This document shows, one piece after another, positions 1-8,157 of a stretch of 41,136 nucleotides of DNA; position 1 is the first letter of the stretch, and each line of letters starts with the position of its first letter. This DNA comes from an uncultured Planctomycetota bacterium (GTDB lineage: Bacteria; Planctomycetota; Planctomycetia; Pirellulales; Thermoguttaceae): NCBI GenBank assembly GCA_902786505.1, contig CADACS010000008.1, forward strand, positions 1 to 41,136. Reading direction: 5' to 3'. The position numbers were made by a program, and so were the translations under genes. The notes below the pieces were generated by a model. It did not search any database, had not been told where the DNA came from, and was given only the letters and a program-made list of their open reading frames with translations.

Positions 1-1
1 C

Positions 2-952
2 GCCGTTCAGGCGGCGCGCGAGGCGGCGCGGCGCATGCAGTGCACGAACAACCTGAAGCAGTTCGGGCTCGCCATGCACAACTATCACGACACGTACAAA
101 GTTCTCCCTCCGGGGAACACGTTCTTCGGTCCGCGCAACAGCGCCAATCCTCTCACGGGGACCGGGCTCGGCTGCGAGGCGGGCGGCGTCTATCACGGCA
201 TGATGGGCTGGCCGGCCTTTATCCTGCCGCAAATCGAAGGCGCTTCCATGTACTCCTCGATCGACTTTACCAAACGCGCCTATACGAACTACTGCGTCCA
301 CTACGACGGGTGGGGGCACAGCACGGCCAATCCGACGTGCGGCGACGAGGTCAATAAAGAAGCCGGATCGAACGCGCCCGAAACTTTCCGCTGCCCTTCG
401 ACTCCGAAATCCGTCGCCCCGATCGGATCCCAGAAAGACTACGCCGTTAACGGCGGCGCCGAGCTCCCCGAACGCACCACGACCGAAAACGTCGGGATTA
501 CCGTCGCCAGTCCCCAAAATCAGCGCGGACCGTTCACCGGCCTCTTCTGGTGCAACAGCCGCTGCGACCTGGCGTCGATTACCGACGGCACCTCGCACAC
601 CTTTATGCTTCTGGAACTGTCGAGCGTCTCCCTGACGAACGCGATGGCGACCGGATTCTCGACCAATCCCTTCATTGCGGTTGGGCACTGGTCCGAAGGA
701 TACGGCATCTTTACGCAGCACAGCGTTATGAATATTCCGCCGAACTGCCTCTCCTACAGCTATACGGACTCGCGTACGGTTCACAGCTTCCATCCGGGCG
801 GCCTCAACGCCTGTATGGCCGACGGATCCGTCCACTTCGTGAACGACACGTGCGATATGGCCGTGTGGATGGCGACCTTTACCCGCGCCGCCGCCAATTA
901 CGCTATTTGGCTAGGCGACGACAAGGCGGGCGGCGGGCCGGCCCTCTTCTGA
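2..952 (+). CDS. DUF1559 prepilin-like protein, 5' end cut by window edge
   Basis: This is the first of three DUF1559 (SBP_bac_10-type) genes. The visible frame begins at base 2 with [14 protein letters not shown], which lies just after the hydrophobic N-terminal helix in the paralogue at 1354. Alignment to that copy shows about 29 residues lie left of the window, including the prepilin peptidase site. The C-terminal H-X9-DG signature is present ([12 protein letters not shown]), and the protein ends GGGPALF like its neighbour. The family is expanded in Planctomycetota and Lentisphaerota, and its members are thought to be exported pseudopilin-like proteins of unknown role. The first 120 bases differ from 1440-1559 at only about two positions, so this is a recent tandem duplication or a gene-conversion pair. 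The family call is secure; the function is unknown. Confidence 0.93.
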   Translation, partial: AVQAAREAARRMQCTNNLKQFGLAMHNYHDTYKVLPPGNTFFGPRNSANPLTGTGLGCEAGGVYHGMMGWPAFILPQIEGASMYSSIDFTKRAYTNYCVHYDGWGHSTANPTCGDEVNKEAGSNAPETFRCPSTPKSVAPIGSQKDYAVNGGAELPERTTTENVGITVASPQNQRGPFTGLFWCNSRCDLASITDGTSHTFMLLELSSVSLTNAMATGFSTNPFIAVGHWSEGYGIFTQHSVMNIPPNCLSYSYTDSRTVHSFHPGGLNACMADGSVHFVNDTCDMAVWMATFTRAAANYAIWLGDDKAGGGPALF

Positions 953-1017
953 TTCGCGACTGAGCGGCTGAACCGAGCGAACGCGTCCGGCTCAGACGCC
1001 CTTCAGCCAGACGTCAG

Positions 1018-1063
1018 GAGCGAAACGCCTGAATCAACGATTCGGGCGGTTCGCTCTTTTTTT
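1018..1063 (+). terminator. Rho-independent terminator after first DUF1559 gene
   Basis: Arms gagcgaaacgcctgaat (1018-1034) and attcgggcggttcgctc (1040-1056) pair over 17 positions with one G-U pair and one mismatch around a 5-nt loop. Seven T residues follow at 1057-1063. This is a textbook intrinsic terminator and shows that the two DUF1559 copies are separate transcripts. Confidence 0.9.
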
Positions 1064-1353
1064 GCGCGGCGCCGGTCTTTTTTGAAAAAAATCCCTCTGA
1101 AAATAAGTTTTTGTGTTTCTTTGACTGAGTTAATAAATTATAATCTTTCCTGAAACTGTATTTAGACTTGCGCCAGACCGTCTATTGCATGTTGTTTTGG
1201 CTTATGCCATTATAATTTAAACGTTTTAAATAGATTACATTAGCGCAGTTGAATACGTTACGTCTGGAGCGTCCCTTTTGGGCGTTTCGCGTGTTGTTTT
1301 AAAGCTGACTTCGGTCAATTTTTGTTTTTATATCCTGAAAGGAAATCGCAGTT
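1064..1353 (+). promoter_or_regulatory. AT-rich leader with candidate -10 boxes before the second DUF1559 gene
   Basis: These 290 bases hold no gene and are far more AT-rich than the surroundings. Perfect TATAAT hexamers occur at 1139-1144 and 1211-1216. Neither has a well-spaced -35: TTGACT at 1121 is only 12 nt from the first, and TTGCAT at 1185 is 20 nt from the second. The promoter assignment is therefore tentative. A purine-rich ribosome site (AAAGGAAA) lies near 1339, ahead of the ATG at 1354. Confidence 0.4.
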
Positions 1354-2388
1354 ATGAGGAACAGAACGCAGGGTTTTACTCTTGTCGAGCTGCTGGTCGT
1401 CATCGCTATTATCGGCATTCTGATCGGTCTGCTTCTCCCCGCCGTTCAGGCGGCGCGCGAGGCGGCGCGGCGCATGCAGTGCACGAACAACCTAAAGCAG
1501 TTCGGGCTCGCCATGCACAACTACCACGACACGTACAAAGTTCTCCCTCCGGGGAACACGTTCTTTAACGAACGCAACAGCGCCCATCCTCTCACGGGGA
1601 CCGGGCTCGGCTGCGAAGCGGGCGGCGTCTACCACGGCATGATGGGCTGGCCGGCCTTCATTCTTCCGCAGATTGAAGGGGCGTCCCTCTACTCCTCGAT
1701 CGACTTCACCAAACGCGCGTACACGAACTACTGCGTCCATGCTAATCCGTACGGCCACAGCACGTCCAATCCGACGTGCGGCGACGAAGCCAATAAAGAA
1801 GCCGGCTCGAACGCGCCTTCCGCTTTCATGTGCCCCTCGACGGCGAGATCCGTCGCCCCGATCGGATCCCAGAAAGACTACGCCGTTAACGGCGGCGCCG
1901 AACTCCCCGAACGCACCACGACCGAAAATATCGGGATTACCGTCGGCGATCCGAACGGCAACCGCGGTCCGTACACCGGCCTCTTCTGGTGCAACAGCCG
2001 CTGCGACCTGGCGTCGATTACCGACGGAACCTCGCACACCTTTATGGTTCTGGAACTCTCCAGCGTCACCCTTTCGGGCGCGAACGTGCAAGGCTTCTCG
2101 GCCAACCCGTTCATCTCGGTCGGGCACTGGTCCGACGGATACGGCATGTTCACGCACTCCGGCGTTAGAAACATCGAGCCGAACTGTCTGGCGTATCACG
2201 AGGACACGCGCACGCCGCGCAGCTTCCATCCGGGCGGGCTCAACGCCTGTTTGGCCGACGGGTCCGTTCAATTCGTAAGCGAAACGGTCGAATCGAACGT
2301 CTACTACGCGACGTTCACGCGCGCTTCCGCTAACTACCCCGCCGGTCAGGGCGGCGCGAAGGCGGGCGGCGGACCGGCCCTCTTCTGA
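1354..2388 (+). CDS. DUF1559 prepilin-like H-X9-DG protein
   Basis: This 344-residue protein has the full architecture: a short basic leader (MRNRTQG), then FTLVELLVV and a hydrophobic helix at residues 8-29. That is a type IV prepilin methylation/cleavage motif, with cleavage expected after Gly7. It is followed by a long extracytoplasmic domain and the H-X9-DG motif at His292...Asp302-Gly303. The start is set by the AAAGGAAA ribosome site 8-12 nt upstream and by the leader itself. The first copy at 2-952 is nearly identical over long stretches; a more distant third copy is at 14501. Such proteins are presumed to be translocated by a type II/IV pilus-like machine, but no pilus genes are present here and the function is unknown. 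A small lipoprotein gene follows, a common pairing for this family. Confidence 0.95.
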   Translation: MRNRTQGFTLVELLVVIAIIGILIGLLLPAVQAAREAARRMQCTNNLKQFGLAMHNYHDTYKVLPPGNTFFNERNSAHPLTGTGLGCEAGGVYHGMMGWPAFILPQIEGASLYSSIDFTKRAYTNYCVHANPYGHSTSNPTCGDEANKEAGSNAPSAFMCPSTARSVAPIGSQKDYAVNGGAELPERTTTENIGITVGDPNGNRGPYTGLFWCNSRCDLASITDGTSHTFMVLELSSVTLSGANVQGFSANPFISVGHWSDGYGMFTHSGVRNIEPNCLAYHEDTRTPRSFHPGGLNACLADGSVQFVSETVESNVYYATFTRASANYPAGQGGAKAGGGPALF

Positions 2389-2422
2389 TACGCGCGGTTT
2401 TCACCGCAGACGCATTTTCACG

Positions 2423-2464
2423 GCGGCGCCTGAGCCGGACGAGTCTCTCCGTCTCCGGCGCCGC
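2423..2464 (+). terminator. Intergenic hairpin between DUF1559 gene and lipoprotein gene
   Basis: Arms gcggcgcc (2423-2430) and ggcgccgc (2457-2464) are perfectly complementary, with an inner gacg/cgtc pair extending the stem. There is no clear T run, so it may be an mRNA-stabilising or attenuating hairpin rather than a full terminator. Confidence 0.45.
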
Positions 2465-2506
2465 GGATTCCTTCAACTTTAAAAGAGAAATAATTTGGGC
2501 AAGACT

Positions 2507-2917
2507 ATGGACAGACGTTTATTCCTCAGCTCGCTCGGCGCGGGCGCGCTCTTGACGCTCGTCGGATGCAAACCGAAGGCCCCGTACGAACTCGTGCCGA
2601 TTTCCGGCGTCGTCAAATATAAGGGCCAGCCGCTCGACGACAAATTCCACATCGAATTCACTCCCAAAGACGGCAGCCGACCCAGTATGGCTAAGATCAA
2701 TCCCGACGGAACTTTCGAAGCGGTTCACACCGCCTCTCAGAAAGGCGTAAAGCCCGGTTCGAACGAAGTTATCGTCTACTGGAACGCCGACCCGACCGTC
2801 ACCCCCGTCCCGGACGAATACAAAGAAATGATCGCGAAGTACGGGTTCACCGGAACCGACAAACTCACCGTCGAAATCACGAAGAAAGATAATAACTTCG
2901 AAGTCAACTACGAGTGA
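2507..2917 (+). CDS. Small exported lipoprotein, carboxypeptidase-regulatory-like fold
   Basis: This 136-residue protein has an N-terminus MDRRLFLSSLGAGALLTLVGC, which combines a twin-arginine-like RR pair with a lipobox (LVGC), so a lipidated exported protein is likely. The mature part opens with a PISGVVKYKGQPLDD segment, the beta-sandwich signature of carboxypeptidase-regulatory/transthyretin-like lipoproteins that often sit next to DUF1559 genes in planctomycetes. The ATG at 2507 is chosen because it gives the best signal sequence. A TTG at 2495 is nearer to the purine tract AAAAGAGAAA (2481-2490) and would add four residues. Function is unknown; a structural or adhesive envelope role is inference only. 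Confidence 0.85.
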   Translation: MDRRLFLSSLGAGALLTLVGCKPKAPYELVPISGVVKYKGQPLDDKFHIEFTPKDGSRPSMAKINPDGTFEAVHTASQKGVKPGSNEVIVYWNADPTVTPVPDEYKEMIAKYGFTGTDKLTVEITKKDNNFEVNYE

Positions 2918-2960
2918 TTTGCCCGCGACGGCTCCGTTTAGCGAGGGAATTTCAAAGGAA

Positions 2961-2994
2961 AACAACGGCGCGCCACGCCGTTGTTTTTCTTTTT
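2961..2994 (+). terminator. Rho-independent terminator after the lipoprotein
   Basis: A perfect 10-bp stem, aacaacggcg (2961-2970) and cgccgttgtt (2976-2985), has a 5-nt loop and runs into a T-rich tail ending at 2994. It closes the DUF1559/lipoprotein transcript. Confidence 0.92.
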
Positions 2995-3037
2995 ACAGTC
3001 CGCCCCCATATTTTTTCGGAAAGAGTCTGCGCCTCAC

Positions 3038-3066
3038 TTTTAATTGTCAGTCGATTATGTTAGAAT
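3038..3066 (+). promoter_or_regulatory. Candidate extended -10 promoter for the haem/SUMF1 protein gene
   Basis: TGT directly precedes TAGAAT (3061-3066), giving an extended -10 (TGnTAGAAT). A weak TTTTAA sits 17 nt upstream at 3038-3043. Transcription would begin near 3073, leaving a leader of about 85 nt before the ATG at 3158. Confidence 0.45.
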
Positions 3067-3157
3067 AAGCGGGCGCGCTGAAACGTAGACGCGCATTGTC
3101 GTGAAATCTGTCCTCGCAAGAGAGTTCGATATAACCAAATTCAAGAGGGACAACTAT

Positions 3158-6100
3158 ATGAAACGCCTTCTCTTCGCAGCGGCGCTTGCCCTTTCGCTCG
3201 CCTTTTTCGCGAGCCCGACGCAAGCGCGGCTCTTTCCCGGCAACGACAACGACCGGCCCATGAACACGGTCGAGTCGGTGCGACGCGCCATTAACGACAT
3301 GATCGTGCAATTCGGCGACGATTACCCCGACGGCGAAGCCTACCTCAAAGAGCTTGACGCGCTCGAAAAGGAAGAGCCGAAAGACGAAGCCTGGGAAAAG
3401 AAATTCGCCGAATTCCGCCGCAAAGCGCTCCTCGCGCTCCCCGAACTCGACGACTTGGAACTCCTCGTCGTGCGTTCCTCGCGCCTGCCCGCGGTCGGCG
3501 ACGACTTCATGACGATCGACAAGGTCGCCAAAGAAGGCTGGGACGCCGAACTCGGTATTCTTTCCGATCTCCGTTCGGACAATCCCCAGTTTAAATCGAT
3601 CTATAAGCCGGAAAACACGCGTCCGATTCTCGAACCGGAACTCAACTGGGACGGCGAACGCGTTATGTTCTCGAGTATCTCCGAAGACAATAAACGCTGG
3701 GCTATCTTTGAGATCAACGTCGACGGAACCGGGCTCAAGACCCTCTCGCCGACCGATCAGCCCGACGTCGATTTCTTCGATTCGTGCTATACCCCGGAAG
3801 GACAGGTTATCGCCTGCTCGAACGCGGGCAAGCAGGGTCTGCCGTGCATTAACGGCTCCGACCCCATGGCGAATATTTACACCATCGATCCGGAAACGAA
3901 AAAGGTCCGTCAGCTCACCTTCGAGCAGGACTCCGACTGGCACCCGACGCCGCTCAAAAACGGCCGCATTATGTATCTGCGCTGGGAATATTCGGACATT
4001 ATGCACTATTACAGCCGCATTCTGTTCCACATGAACCCGGACGGCACGAACCAGGCGGAACTCTACGGCTCCGGCTCCTTCTTCCCGACCGCGTTCAAGC
4101 ACGCGCGCGAATTCCCCGACTCCTCTAAGATCGTCGGAATCGGCTCCGGGCACCACGGACGCGGCGACACGGGCCGTCTCCTCATTATCGACCCGACGGT
4201 CGCGCGCAAGTACCCGTTCCGCTTCCATCCGACCGAGCTCGAATGGGGCCCTGAAAACACGCAGTACGACTGCCATCCGGACGTCTTCCCGGCCGAAAAG
4301 ACCGGCTTTATTGCGGAAATCCCCGGCTACGGCCGCGACGTCGTCGGCAACGTGCTCGACATGCAGTCGACCGGCCTGAAGTACAACTTCGTCTTCCCGT
4401 ATCCGCTCTGCGAAAACTATATTCTCGTGAACTGCGAAATCGACGGCCAGCCCGGAACTTACGGGCTCTATCTCGTCGACACGTTCGACAATATGACCCC
4501 GATCGCCGTCGTTAAAGGCCAGGGCTACTTCTTCCCGACCCCGCTCGTCGAACGCGACGTTCCGCCGCTCCTCCCGAACCGCGTCGAGGAAGGCGCCAAA
4601 GAAGCGACCGTCTTTATTACCGACGTCTATAACGGCTTCGGCACGAAAGACGTTCCGAAAGGCGAAATCGTCGGTCTGAAGGTCTTTGCGTATCACTTCG
4701 CGTACCTGCACACCGGCGGTCACGAATCGGTCGGCGTACAGAGCAGCTGGGATATCAAGCGCATTCTCGGATACGTGCCCGTCGAAGAGGACGGCTCCGC
4801 GTTCTTTAAGATTCCCGCCAACACGCCCGTCGCGCTGCTCCCCGTCGATAAGAACGGCGCGGCCGTACAGCTCTTCCGGAGCTGGTTCGTCGGCATGCCG
4901 GGCGAAAACGTCAGCTGCAACGGCTGTCACGAATCGCAGCTCGACGCGACCGAATCGGTTCTGAAAATGGCGTCGCGCCGCGAACCGAGCGAAATTCAGG
5001 ATTACCTCGGCCCGCCGCGCTCGATTACCTTCGAGCTCGATATCTACCACCGCGTTGTTAAGAAGTTCTGCATCGGCTGCCACGACGGCTCCAAGCCCAA
5101 CCGCCCGTCCTTTGCCGACGCGCAGTCCGCGTACAACAATATCCATCCGTTCGTACGCCGGCCCGGCCCGGAAACCGATATGGACGTCCTCAATCCGTAC
5201 GAATATCACGCTTCCACGAGCGAGCTGATTCAGATGCTCGAAAAGGGCCATCACAACGTCAAGCTCGACGACGAAGCGAACCGGCTGCTCGTCAACTGGA
5301 TCGACTTCAACGCGCCGTGGCGCGGCAAGTGGGGGAACGAACCGGAAGCGAAACGCCGGCTCGAACTCTCCGACCTCTACGCGGAATCCGCGGCCGTCGA
5401 CGTTGAAAACGAATACGACCGGCTCCTCATGGAGATGCGCGACCGCAAGGCGCCCGACTTCATTAAGCCGGAAAAGACGCCCGATCCGACCGACGACCTC
5501 GGCGACGCCTGGGCGTTCGACGACAAGACCGCGAAAGAGATGCAGAAGCAGGCGCTCGCCGGCGGCGCCGCGACCAAGACGGTCGAACTTGCCGACGGCG
5601 TAACGGTCGACTTCGTTCGCATTCCGGCGGGCAAATTCGTTATGGGCAGTCTTACGGGCTGCAACGACGAATATCCGCGCGCGGAAATTACGATCGACAA
5701 GCCGTTCTGGATGAGCAAGACGGAAATCACGAACGCGCAGTACGCCGCGTTTGATCCGGAACATGACACGCGTTATATCGAAGAGCACGGAAAAGACCAC
5801 ATCGTGCCCGGCTATATCGCGAACCATCCGAATCAGCCGGTCGCGCGCGTGAGCTGGAACGAAGCGCAGCGGTTCGTCGAATGGCTCAACGAGGAGAAAG
5901 GCGTTAAAGCCGCGCTTCCGACCGAAGCGCAGTGGGAATGGGCGGCCCGGTCCGGAAGCCCGACCCAGTTCTATTACGGAACCTTCGACGACGACTTCTC
6001 CAAGTACGCGAACCTCGCCGACGCCGACCGACGACGGCTCTATACCACGTGGGAAAACGGCGCCACGATCCACGTCCGCCACGATTACCCCGAAGGGAGC

Positions 6101-6412
6101 GTCTTCCCGCTCCGCGACGACCGCTTTAAGGACCATTGGTTCATCGTCGACTACGTCGCGCAGAATCTCCCGAACGCGTGGGGACTCTACGACATGATCG
6201 GAAACGTCGCCGAATGGACCCGGTCCGATTACAAACCGTATCCGTACAAAGCGGACGACGGTCGCAACGCGGGCGACGCCAAAGAGCGCAAAGTCGCAAG
6301 AGGCGCCTCGTGGGCCGACCGACCCAAGATCGCCGGAAGCGCGTTCCGACAGGCGTATCTCCCCTGGCAGAAAGTTCATAACGTCGGTATCCGACTCATT
6401 ATCGAAGACTGA
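3158..6412 (+). CDS. Secreted beta-propeller / di-haem cytochrome c / SUMF1-fold protein (HzsA-related)
   Basis: The start at 3158 has an AGAGGG ribosome site 8 nt upstream and gives a clear Sec signal peptide (MKRLLFAAALALSLAFFASPTQA). The 1,084-residue product has three parts. An N-terminal two-thirds contains TolB/WD40-like propeller repeats, related to the hydrazine synthase alpha-subunit family. Two c-type haem motifs follow, CNGCH at residues 587-591 and CIGCH at 638-642. A C-terminal SUMF1/formylglycine-generating-enzyme-like domain runs from about 815 to the end (IPAGKFVMGS, TEAQWEWAAR, GNVAEWTRSDY). In the position where true formylglycine-generating enzymes carry a cysteine before the SA.R motif, this protein has RGASW...AGSAFR, so sulfatase-activating chemistry is unlikely. 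It should act outside the cytoplasm, probably in electron transfer or as a ligand-binding scaffold. Being an actual hydrazine synthase is not supported, since no HzsB/C is seen. Confidence 0.9.
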   Translation: MKRLLFAAALALSLAFFASPTQARLFPGNDNDRPMNTVESVRRAINDMIVQFGDDYPDGEAYLKELDALEKEEPKDEAWEKKFAEFRRKALLALPELDDLELLVVRSSRLPAVGDDFMTIDKVAKEGWDAELGILSDLRSDNPQFKSIYKPENTRPILEPELNWDGERVMFSSISEDNKRWAIFEINVDGTGLKTLSPTDQPDVDFFDSCYTPEGQVIACSNAGKQGLPCINGSDPMANIYTIDPETKKVRQLTFEQDSDWHPTPLKNGRIMYLRWEYSDIMHYYSRILFHMNPDGTNQAELYGSGSFFPTAFKHAREFPDSSKIVGIGSGHHGRGDTGRLLIIDPTVARKYPFRFHPTELEWGPENTQYDCHPDVFPAEKTGFIAEIPGYGRDVVGNVLDMQSTGLKYNFVFPYPLCENYILVNCEIDGQPGTYGLYLVDTFDNMTPIAVVKGQGYFFPTPLVERDVPPLLPNRVEEGAKEATVFITDVYNGFGTKDVPKGEIVGLKVFAYHFAYLHTGGHESVGVQSSWDIKRILGYVPVEEDGSAFFKIPANTPVALLPVDKNGAAVQLFRSWFVGMPGENVSCNGCHESQLDATESVLKMASRREPSEIQDYLGPPRSITFELDIYHRVVKKFCIGCHDGSKPNRPSFADAQSAYNNIHPFVRRPGPETDMDVLNPYEYHASTSELIQMLEKGHHNVKLDDEANRLLVNWIDFNAPWRGKWGNEPEAKRRLELSDLYAESAAVDVENEYDRLLMEMRDRKAPDFIKPEKTPDPTDDLGDAWAFDDKTAKEMQKQALAGGAATKTVELADGVTVDFVRIPAGKFVMGSLTGCNDEYPRAEITIDKPFWMSKTEITNAQYAAFDPEHDTRYIEEHGKDHIVPGYIANHPNQPVARVSWNEAQRFVEWLNEEKGVKAALPTEAQWEWAARSGSPTQFYYGTFDDDFSKYANLADADRRRLYTTWENGATIHVRHDYPEGSVFPLRDDRFKDHWFIVDYVAQNLPNAWGLYDMIGNVAEWTRSDYKPYPYKADDGRNAGDAKERKVARGASWADRPKIAGSAFRQAYLPWQKVHNVGIRLIIED

Positions 6413-6439
6413 CGCTTAACTCTCGTCCGGTAAACAAAA

Positions 6440-6478
6440 GAGGCGGCCCAAGCAAAAGCAAAGGCCGCCTCGATTATT
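6440..6478 (+). terminator. Hairpin after the haem/SUMF1 protein gene
   Basis: Arms gaggcggcc (6440-6448) and ggccgcctc (6463-6471) form a perfect 9-bp stem around a 14-nt A-rich loop. The + strand tail is gattattta, only modestly T-rich; on the - strand the flank is richer in T. A probable terminator, 27 nt after the stop codon. Confidence 0.6.
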
Positions 6479-6495
6479 TATGGCGCAAGAAAAAA

Positions 6496-6921
6496 CAAAG
6501 CGCACAAGCCGCCCCAATGCCAAACGCCGCGCCCGCGACCCGCAACGCGGGGCGCCCAGCCGGAGGAAACCTCCGGTTCCCGCGCCGAAGGCGCGCAACC
6601 CTCCGCCCCAACGCGAAAAGCCGCCTCGAAGCGTTCAATAATCCAACGAACCCGCAAAGCGCACAAGCCGCCCCAATGCGAAACGCCGCGCCCGCGCCGC
6701 ACAACGGGCGGCGCCCAGCCGGAGGAAACCTCCGGTTCCCGCGCCGAAGGCGCGCAACCCCCCGCCCCTACGCGAAAAGCCGTCCCGAAGCGTTCAATAA
6801 TCCAACGAACCCGCAAAGCGCACAAGCCGCCCCAATGCGAAAAGCCGCGCCCGCGACCCGCAACGCGGGGCGCCCAGCCGGAGGAAACCTCCGGTTCCAG
6901 CGCCGAAGGCGCGCAACCCCC
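6496..6921. repeat. Three 159-bp tandem repeats (the third incomplete), each with two adjacent stem-loops
   Basis: The unit starts with caaagcgcacaagccgcccc at 6496, 6655 and 6814, an exact 159-bp period. The third unit is incomplete and diverges after about 6921. Each unit carries ccggagg-aaa-cctccgg directly followed by gcgcc-gaa-ggcgc, two perfect hairpins with 3-nt loops. Copies differ by scattered substitutions. Because 159 is divisible by three, arginine- and proline-rich frames stay open on both strands, but they have no credible start or family and I do not consider them genes. Between the hairpins and the next unit are segments such as ttcaataatccaacg that are less GC-rich. It resembles a BIME/REP-like intergenic element. 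Confidence 0.9.
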
Positions 6922-7021
6922 CTTAAAGGCGTCCGCTTTGCCGTCGACGCCGTCCGCGGCGACAATCACGGTCGGGGTCGGCGACACAACCGCGTTCTTT
7001 CTTTGCCCTGCCAGACTCCTT
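6922..7021. other. Intergenic stretch with no recognised element
   Basis: About 100 GC-rich bases separate the repeat array from the stop codon of the nitroreductase gene. I see no gene, clear terminator or promoter here. Confidence 0.6.
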
Positions 7022-7801
7022 TCAGACGGTTACCGTCGCGATATATTCGACGTCCGGATCGGCGGCGAGCCGCGGATCAGAAATCTCGCACCGGCCGCCC
7101 GATACGGCCATGAAATGATACAGCGCTATGCCCATGTCGATCTTCTGCACGTCCCAGCCAACCGTCTGCTCGGTTTCGAGAGAATGTTTCTCGTAGAAAT
7201 GATAGCGCGGCCCGTCTTTAATAACGCGCCACGGCTGCAAATTAACCGCAGACGGCGCCCAGCGAACCGCTTCGAGCGCCTCGTCCGGCTCGCTCATTGG
7301 GCATAGAAAATCGAGCTCGAAAAACAAGTTGGACGCGGGCTCCCTCTCGTCGCCGCGAACGCGCTCGCGCAGTCGGACGTCAATTTCCGACCGTTCCTTC
7401 GCCGGATACCCCAACGGGCTGACGACCGGCATGAACTCGCCGTCGCCCGTCTCCGCGGCCTTTTCGAACAGTTCCCGCTTCATCGTCCCGCCGATCCACG
7501 TCGTTCCGACGCCGAGCGACCACGCGTAGAGTACGATTCGTTCAAACGCGTATCCGACCGCAAGTTCGCAACGTTTCCTCTTGGGCGTCTTGCACGCGAG
7601 ATAGGCCGTCTCGCCGACAATGACCGGGCTGGAGAGTCCGCGCTCCTTCGCGTCGAGCCAAACGACGGACACGGGCGTTCCGAACGGATTCTCCGTCTTC
7701 TCGCAAAACGCGCGGAGTTTCGCTTCGTCCTCTTCGGAAAGCGGCCTGCCGTCGAAAGTTCGAACGCTCTTTCGCGTCTTAATAAGCTCTGTTATATTCA
7801 T
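7022..7801 (-). CDS. TM1586-type nitroreductase family protein
   Basis: This 259-residue protein begins MNITELIKTRKSVRTFDGRPL, the usual FMN-binding N-terminus of nitroreductases (R-x-S-R/V-R-x-F). It contains the internal WSLGVGTTWIGG and MPVVSPLGYP segments, and a second copy-like part with RWAPSAVNLQPWRV. The duplicated half-domains on one chain match the 'putative TM nitroreductase' (TM1586) subgroup, where one chain forms the fold that others make as a homodimer. Substrate is unknown; an FMN-dependent NAD(P)H reductase in the cytoplasm is expected. The start at 7801 follows GAGGAAAG with about 8 nt spacing; upstream in-frame codons lack a ribosome site. The gene is monocistronic and divergent from the AIM24 gene. 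Confidence 0.88.
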   Translation of the reverse strand: MNITELIKTRKSVRTFDGRPLSEEDEAKLRAFCEKTENPFGTPVSVVWLDAKERGLSSPVIVGETAYLACKTPKRKRCELAVGYAFERIVLYAWSLGVGTTWIGGTMKRELFEKAAETGDGEFMPVVSPLGYPAKERSEIDVRLRERVRGDEREPASNLFFELDFLCPMSEPDEALEAVRWAPSAVNLQPWRVIKDGPRYHFYEKHSLETEQTVGWDVQKIDMGIALYHFMAVSGGRCEISDPRLAADPDVEYIATVTV

Positions 7802-7979
7802 ATCGTCTTTCCTCAGTTCTTTATTCGATCGCTTGAACGTCGGCGGGGGTTGCGCGCCCGTCCTTCCCTGAACGCGCGGTTCCAAAACAACCGCCGTTTC
7901 TCCAGAATCTTGCCCGGCGGTCCGGCGACGGAAAATCCGGCGGCAACATAAGGAAACAGAAAAGATTCCAACTCCGTTC

Positions 7980-8008
7980 ATTGTAGCCGTTGCCGAGCCC
8001 AAATACAA
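7980..8008 (-). promoter_or_regulatory. Sigma-70-like promoter for the nitroreductase gene
   Basis: On the - strand TTGTAT (8008-8003) and TACAAT (7985-7980) are separated by exactly 17 nt. The start point would be near 7973, giving a leader of about 170 nt before the ATG at 7801. I found no recognisable riboswitch in that leader. Confidence 0.6.
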
Positions 8009-8056
8009 GATTGCCGTCCAATAGACGCCCGGCCGCGGCGGCGATTTGCGTCATCC

Positions 8057-8085
8057 TTGCAAAATGAGATTTGACGGAGTATAAT
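8057..8085 (+). promoter_or_regulatory. Sigma-70-like promoter for the AIM24 gene
   Basis: TTGCAA (8057-8062) and a perfect TATAAT (8080-8085) have the ideal 17-nt spacing. Predicted start is near 8092, about 65 nt before the ATG at 8158. It lies back to back with the nitroreductase promoter. Confidence 0.65.
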
Positions 8086-8157
8086 TCTATCCGCCAACCG
8101 CGCCGAACCTCTCGGCGCGCGTTAGGCTGCAGCTCCGCCCTTATAAGGACGCAAACC

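Noticed and set aside
1121..1144. Promoter TTGACT with TATAAT upstream of the second DUF1559 gene
   Set aside because: The hexamers are only 12 nt apart, too close for a sigma-70 promoter. I kept the region only as a low-confidence leader.
3047..6379. A 1,110-residue open frame on the minus strand opposite the haem/SUMF1 gene
   Set aside because: It is a mirror of the strongly biased GC-rich codons of the real gene. Its translation is a monotonous mix of Arg, Val, Glu and Phe with no known motif, and it has no ribosome site.
3158..6412. Hydrazine synthase and hence anammox metabolism
   Set aside because: Only a propeller-type similarity to HzsA is present. No HzsB/C or hydrazine dehydrogenase gene is seen, and the SUMF1 tail is foreign to HzsA.
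6496..6921. CRISPR array
   Set aside because: The repeated unit is 159 bp with no short-repeat/unique-spacer pattern, and no cas gene is in the window.
6478..7113. Arg/Pro-rich plus-strand and Gly/Trp-rich minus-strand frames across the 159-bp repeats
   Set aside because: They stay open only because the repeat period is a multiple of three. The content follows the hairpins, with no start signals and no recognisable domain.
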